From: JANLTX01 sp049840835
GTDB taxonomy: Bacteria > Armatimonadota > Armatimonadia > Armatimonadales > Armatimonadaceae
Length of the DNA stretch: 64,000 nt
Assembly (NCBI GenBank): GCA_049840835.1
Contig: JASGJG010000004.1
Coordinates: 1-64,000, forward strand
Reading direction: 5' to 3'
The position numbers and the translations under genes are program-made. Positions 60,814 through 64,000 of the stretch are shown here, in pieces. The notes beneath the pieces were generated by a model. That model did not search any database, was not told where the DNA came from, and saw only the letters and a list, made by a program, of their open reading frames with translations. Position 1 is the stretch's first letter; each line of letters begins with the position of its first letter.

Positions 60814-61389
60814 GTGACTATTGTGCTGTTAAAAATCGGCCTGGTGCTGCTTCTGCTTAGTATGGAAATCTGCCTGCTCGCAGTGAAAAATCATCGTACT
60901 TATAACTGGGTGCCTACCTCAGCTCCGCTTATCCGGGAAAAAGGCAAGTCAACCCGGCTCTCTTTTGTGGCTGAGGGAGATTTTACCTACAACATCCAAC
61001 TAAATTTTGAGAGCCCCAAAGATTCTGACGATTTGTATCCAGCTCTCTACACTATGAATGCCGATGCTGCTTTTGCAATTCAGGTCAAAGAAGACGGCAA
61101 ACCCCTAGAAATCGAGAACGACCGCAGCATAGACTATGCTGGTCTTTACCTGGTGCCTGCATATTTCTCTACTCGCAGTGGCCACTACTACGACGTTTTG
61201 ATAACTCCTCAAAAGTCCTTCCCGAACTTGCAGGTCATGAAGCCTCAGGCAAAGATAGGCGTAGGCACCATTACAATTGTGAGCGATACCCTTCACAAGC
61301 TACTTTCGGCACTGCTTCCAGTCTTGCTATTCCTGTGCGGCCTCGGTCTCACACTGGCAGGTCGGCGACGTAGTCGATCAGTCCGCTGA
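60814..61389 (+). CDS. Small membrane-protein family copy 4, intact
   Basis: A 191-residue protein that appears to be the complete form of this family: N-terminal helix (IGLVLLLLSMEICLLAV), beta domain (TRLSFVAEGDFTYNIQLNFES, IQVKEDGKPLEI, YYDVLITPQKSFPNLQVMKPQA) and C-terminal helix (LLPVLLFLCGLGLTLAGR). It starts with GTG preceded by AGG. The beta domain probably lies outside the cytoplasm. The function is unknown. Confidence 0.6.
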   Translation: MTIVLLKIGLVLLLLSMEICLLAVKNHRTYNWVPTSAPLIREKGKSTRLSFVAEGDFTYNIQLNFESPKDSDDLYPALYTMNADAAFAIQVKEDGKPLEIENDRSIDYAGLYLVPAYFSTRSGHYYDVLITPQKSFPNLQVMKPQAKIGVGTITIVSDTLHKLLSALLPVLLFLCGLGLTLAGRRRSRSVR

Positions 61390-61480
61390 CTTCTTTCCTA
61401 ATGCGTGCACCGCACGTGCATGCACGCGTGCAGTTTGTGTTTGCGCACGTGCACCCGCTACCGTACCTAACCGAACCATA

Positions 61481-61520
61481 AGAGGGGAAATATATACGCG
61501 CAGGCGCGCTTATCCCCTCT
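61481..61520. other. Imperfect hairpin in the gap before greA
   Basis: AGAGGGGA and TCCCCTCT flank a centre with GCGC-AG-GCGC. It lies between the end of copy 4 and the end of greA, so it may be a shared terminator, but T tails are lacking. Confidence 0.35.
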
Positions 61521-61646
61521 CCCCATGTTGGGCCTGTTACTTTTCAAGTGAGGTGAGACGGCACAAAGTGGCCCTGGCCAGACTACATAGTCATGGCCTG
61601 GAACCGTTTCAGCAACACTGCTGTCTAACAGATCGGGGAAGAGCGC

Positions 61647-62114
61647 TTAGCTGATACCGAGGACTTCGTAGCGTGCCTTGCCGCTGGGAATGTCTACTTC
61701 CACTTTATCTCCCACCTTCGCGCCCATAAGCGCTTTACCAACAGGAGAGCTTACGGAGATACGGTCATTGGCAGGATCAGCGGAGACGGGATCAACCAGC
61801 GTGTAAGACAGTTCATCATCGTAGTCCAGATCACGGAGCGAGACTGTGCTGCCCATTCCCACGCTATCACTGCCTGTTGTCTCCTCTACGATCCGAGCAC
61901 GTTCTAGAATCGCGGTAAGGTCGGCAATGCGCCCGGCAATAAAGCCCTGCTGACGCTTTGAGTCCTGGTAGTCGAAGTTTTCCGACAGATCTCCGAGCGC
62001 CCTCGCCTGGCGAATGCGCTCCGAAAGTGCGGGCATTTCAACACTGCGGAGCTGCTGGAGCTCCTCTTCGATTTTCTGTTTCCCCGAGGGGGTCAGGATA
62101 ATTTCTTCGGCCAT
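61647..62114 (-). CDS. greA: Transcription elongation factor GreA
   Basis: A 155-residue protein. It has the N-terminal coiled coil (LTPSGKQKIEEELQQLRSVEM, ARALGDLSENFDYQDSK) whose tip residues stimulate RNA cleavage by stalled RNA polymerase, and the C-terminal FKBP-like domain with VGMGSTVSLRDLDYDDELSY and ISVSSPVGKALMGAKVGDKVE. Length and motifs are typical. It is divergent from rpoB. Confidence 0.95.
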   Translation of the reverse strand: MAEEIILTPSGKQKIEEELQQLRSVEMPALSERIRQARALGDLSENFDYQDSKRQQGFIAGRIADLTAILERARIVEETTGSDSVGMGSTVSLRDLDYDDELSYTLVDPVSADPANDRISVSSPVGKALMGAKVGDKVEVDIPSGKARYEVLGIS

Positions 62115-62294
62115 CTTTTGAGCGAGAAGCGATTATATCAAGGGAATCGCAAGGAGGCAAGGGTTTTTTACAGAAAACTCCTCAGCGGCATTGACAGGCA
62201 GGTACCGATGCTGTATAGTGAGAGTTCGTGCCACGGGTCCGGAACGGCGATTGTGCAAGTCCCGGAAGACCGTGCAGGAGGGGTCCAAGTCTAT

Positions 62295-64000
62295 ATGGAA
62301 ATTCAGCACACGGCAAAGCGTGCACCACACGCAATAGCCATTCCCAACCTCGTCGAGCTTCAGTTGGATTCATTCCGATGGTTCTTAGAGGAAGGGCTCA
62401 GCGAGCTGTTCCAATCTTTTTCACCCATTTATGACTTCACCGGCCAGACGGCCATTGAACTGATCGATTTTACCTTAGGCGAGCCCAAATACACACTGGA
62501 ACAGTGTCGCTCGCGTGATGTCACCTTTGAAGTCCCCATTAAAGCCACTGTCCGCCTGTCCATGGCGACCGGCGAGATTAAAGAGTCCGAGGTCTATTTA
62601 GGCGATCTGCCCTTAATGACCGAGAAGGGTACCTTCGTTATCAACGGCGCGGAGCGCGTGGTAGTCAGCCAGCTCTCCCGTTCGGCGGGCATCTACTTCC
62701 GTGACCAGCTCTCTCTCTCACTCAAATGGGAGTTCTTCGCCACGCTGATCCCCACTGAAGGTCCCTGGGTCGATGTGGAAACGGATTCGTCGGAAGCGAT
62801 CCTGATCCGCATCGGGCAGAACAAGAAGTTCGCCATCACGACCTTACTGCGGGCACTGCACGCCTTCGATGTCGCCTCTCCAGAAGGTGTCTACGAGGTC
62901 GATGTGCGCGAGCTGCCGGGCAAGGAACTTTCCGAGCCGCTGGTAGACCCTGCCACGGGCGAGATTCTCTTCGAGAAGGGCCATACCATTACCGATGACG
63001 ACTATCGGGTGGTAGTGAAGTCCCTGGGTGGTGAGGGCGCGATTCGCGGCAAGAAGGCCAAGGTCTATGTGGCCGGATTCGAGCTGGAGAGCGATGCTCA
63101 GATTCTGGAGCGCTTTGGTACGCATGTGACCCTGGAAGCGCCGGATGTAGATACGCTCACCGGCAAGTACGCCGCCACGGATCTGCACGATACGGATGGC
63201 AAGCTGCTGGTGCCTGCCTACGCTCGTATCGATAAGGCGTCGGCTACCCGACTGGCGACTTTAGAGCTGCCTGCGCTAGAGGTTATCGAGGTTCATCGCT
63301 ATATTGCAGCGACCCTGGAGGCCGAGGAGCCGAAGGTTGTGGATCGCCAGACCGCGCTTATGGACATCTACCATAAGATTCGTCCCGGTGACCCGGCCAC
63401 GGCGGAGTCTAGCCGCTCGCTGCTGAACTCCATGTTCTTCGATAGCCGCCGCTATGACTTGAATAAAGTCGGTCGGCATAAGATCAACAAGAAGCTAGGA
63501 CTCACGCTGCCGCTGAGCGTGCGTAACCTGACCAAGAACGACCTGGTTGCCATTGTGGAGTACATCATCGGGCTGGACGCCAAGTCTATGCCGGATGCGC
63601 CGTACGAAACCCAGATGCGCTACAACACCGATGATATCGACCACCTTGAGAACAAGCGTGTTCGGTCCGTGGGTGAGCTTCTGTACTCGCAGCTTCGCAT
63701 GGGCTTCCTGCGCATGGAGAAGGTCGCTAAGGAGCGAATGACCAGCCAGGACTCGGAGAACATGATCCCGCAGGTCGTGCTCTCGGTGAAGCCGGTCAGC
63801 GCCGCGATCAAGAGCTTCTTCGGTAGCTCCCAGCTCTCGCAGTTCATGGACCAGACCAACCCGCTGGCGGAGCTTACTCATAAGCGCCGTCTGTCGGCCC
63901 TGGGACCGGGCGGTCTTTCCCGCCAGAGTGCCAAGCTGGAAGTTCGTGACGTTCACCACTCGCACTACGGACGCATCTGCCCCATTGAGACTCCGGAAGG
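62295..64000 (+). CDS. rpoB: RNA polymerase beta subunit (partial, 5' part)
   Basis: The open frame of 568 codons runs off the right edge. It starts with AIPNLVELQLDSFRWFLEEGL and includes TFVINGAERVVVSQLSRSAG, SSQLSQFMDQTNPLAELTHK and GPGGLSRQSAKLEVRDVH, the rifampicin region with wild-type-like Asp, His and Ser at the common resistance positions. The ATG at 62295 has AGGAGGGG about 12 bases upstream; an in-frame GTG at 62253 would add 14 residues but lacks a ribosome site. It catalyses RNA synthesis as part of the polymerase core. Confidence 0.96.
   Translation, partial: MEIQHTAKRAPHAIAIPNLVELQLDSFRWFLEEGLSELFQSFSPIYDFTGQTAIELIDFTLGEPKYTLEQCRSRDVTFEVPIKATVRLSMATGEIKESEVYLGDLPLMTEKGTFVINGAERVVVSQLSRSAGIYFRDQLSLSLKWEFFATLIPTEGPWVDVETDSSEAILIRIGQNKKFAITTLLRALHAFDVASPEGVYEVDVRELPGKELSEPLVDPATGEILFEKGHTITDDDYRVVVKSLGGEGAIRGKKAKVYVAGFELESDAQILERFGTHVTLEAPDVDTLTGKYAATDLHDTDGKLLVPAYARIDKASATRLATLELPALEVIEVHRYIAATLEAEEPKVVDRQTALMDIYHKIRPGDPATAESSRSLLNSMFFDSRRYDLNKVGRHKINKKLGLTLPLSVRNLTKNDLVAIVEYIIGLDAKSMPDAPYETQMRYNTDDIDHLENKRVRSVGELLYSQLRMGFLRMEKVAKERMTSQDSENMIPQVVLSVKPVSAAIKSFFGSSQLSQFMDQTNPLAELTHKRRLSALGPGGLSRQSAKLEVRDVHHSHYGRICPIETPE

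Noticed and set aside
1..64000. CRISPR arrays, tRNA, rRNA and IS transposases
   Set aside because: I looked for regularly spaced repeats, T-loop-like GGTTCGAATCC and transposase motifs and found none convincing. A covariance search (tRNAscan-SE, Infernal) would settle small RNAs.

Overview
The window reads as chromosomal DNA of a free-living, Gram-negative-type heterotroph, most likely a member of the Armatimonadota (Armatimonas-like). This is inferred from gene content, not from a search: several H-X9-DG (DUF1559) pseudopilins, CRTAC1-type FG-GAP/ASPIC lipoproteins, LacI regulators, a PEP-CTERM protein, GH106- and GH26-like glycosidases, many short overlapping operons and moderately high G+C. 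No rRNA, tRNA, CRISPR array or transposase was recognised.
Layout. 1-4.9 kb: a histidine-kinase tail, a sugar isomerase-like TIM barrel, a GlmL/MutL-type reactivase, two SnoaL-like proteins and an aldo/keto reductase. 4.9-15.6 kb: a minus-strand cluster of two LacI regulators, three pseudopilins each paired with a small lipoprotein, two CRTAC1 lipoproteins and a broken TPR gene, with clear promoters and LacI-type palindromes. 15.7-22.2 kb: a heterodimeric ABC exporter and a transglutaminase-like protein. 22.2-24.4 kb: an AT-rich three-gene cassette (RecB-type PD-(D/E)XK nuclease plus two related small proteins) that looks foreign and is the best candidate for an undescribed, possibly defensive, system. 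24.5-34.9 kb: an NDH-2 operon, an ankyrin/CxxCH/terpenoid-cyclase-like fusion, twin membrane beta-propeller proteins, an ArsB/SLC13-like transporter, and three tandem paralogues with a CBM9-like protein. 34.9-41.3 kb: a tightly overlapping operon of aldo/keto reductase, GlcE, GlcF, VanZ-like, YkgJ-like and a DUF6785-like membrane protein. 41.4-57.7 kb: PEP-CTERM protein, Gfo/Idh/MocA oxidoreductase, MBL hydrolase, rhomboid protease, DUF58-like operon, sugar ABC permease and binding protein, GH106-like and GH26-like glycosidases, FAD oxidase, esterase and family-4 uracil-DNA glycosylase. 57.7-61.4 kb: four decaying copies of a small membrane-protein family. 61.6-64 kb: greA and the start of rpoB.
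How the genes work together. Carbohydrate turnover is the main theme: LacI regulators, glycosidases, CBM9-like protein, sugar transporter, sugar dehydrogenases and isomerase. A second theme is surface and secreted proteins (pseudopilins, lipoproteins, CRTAC1, PEP-CTERM). The same LacI-type box lies at the promoters of two pseudopilin operons, suggesting that one sugar-responsive repressor controls both.
Caution. At least eight apparent single-base frameshifts, several at homopolymers, fall in six genes. They may be real decay or assembly error, so those genes are marked as interrupted.
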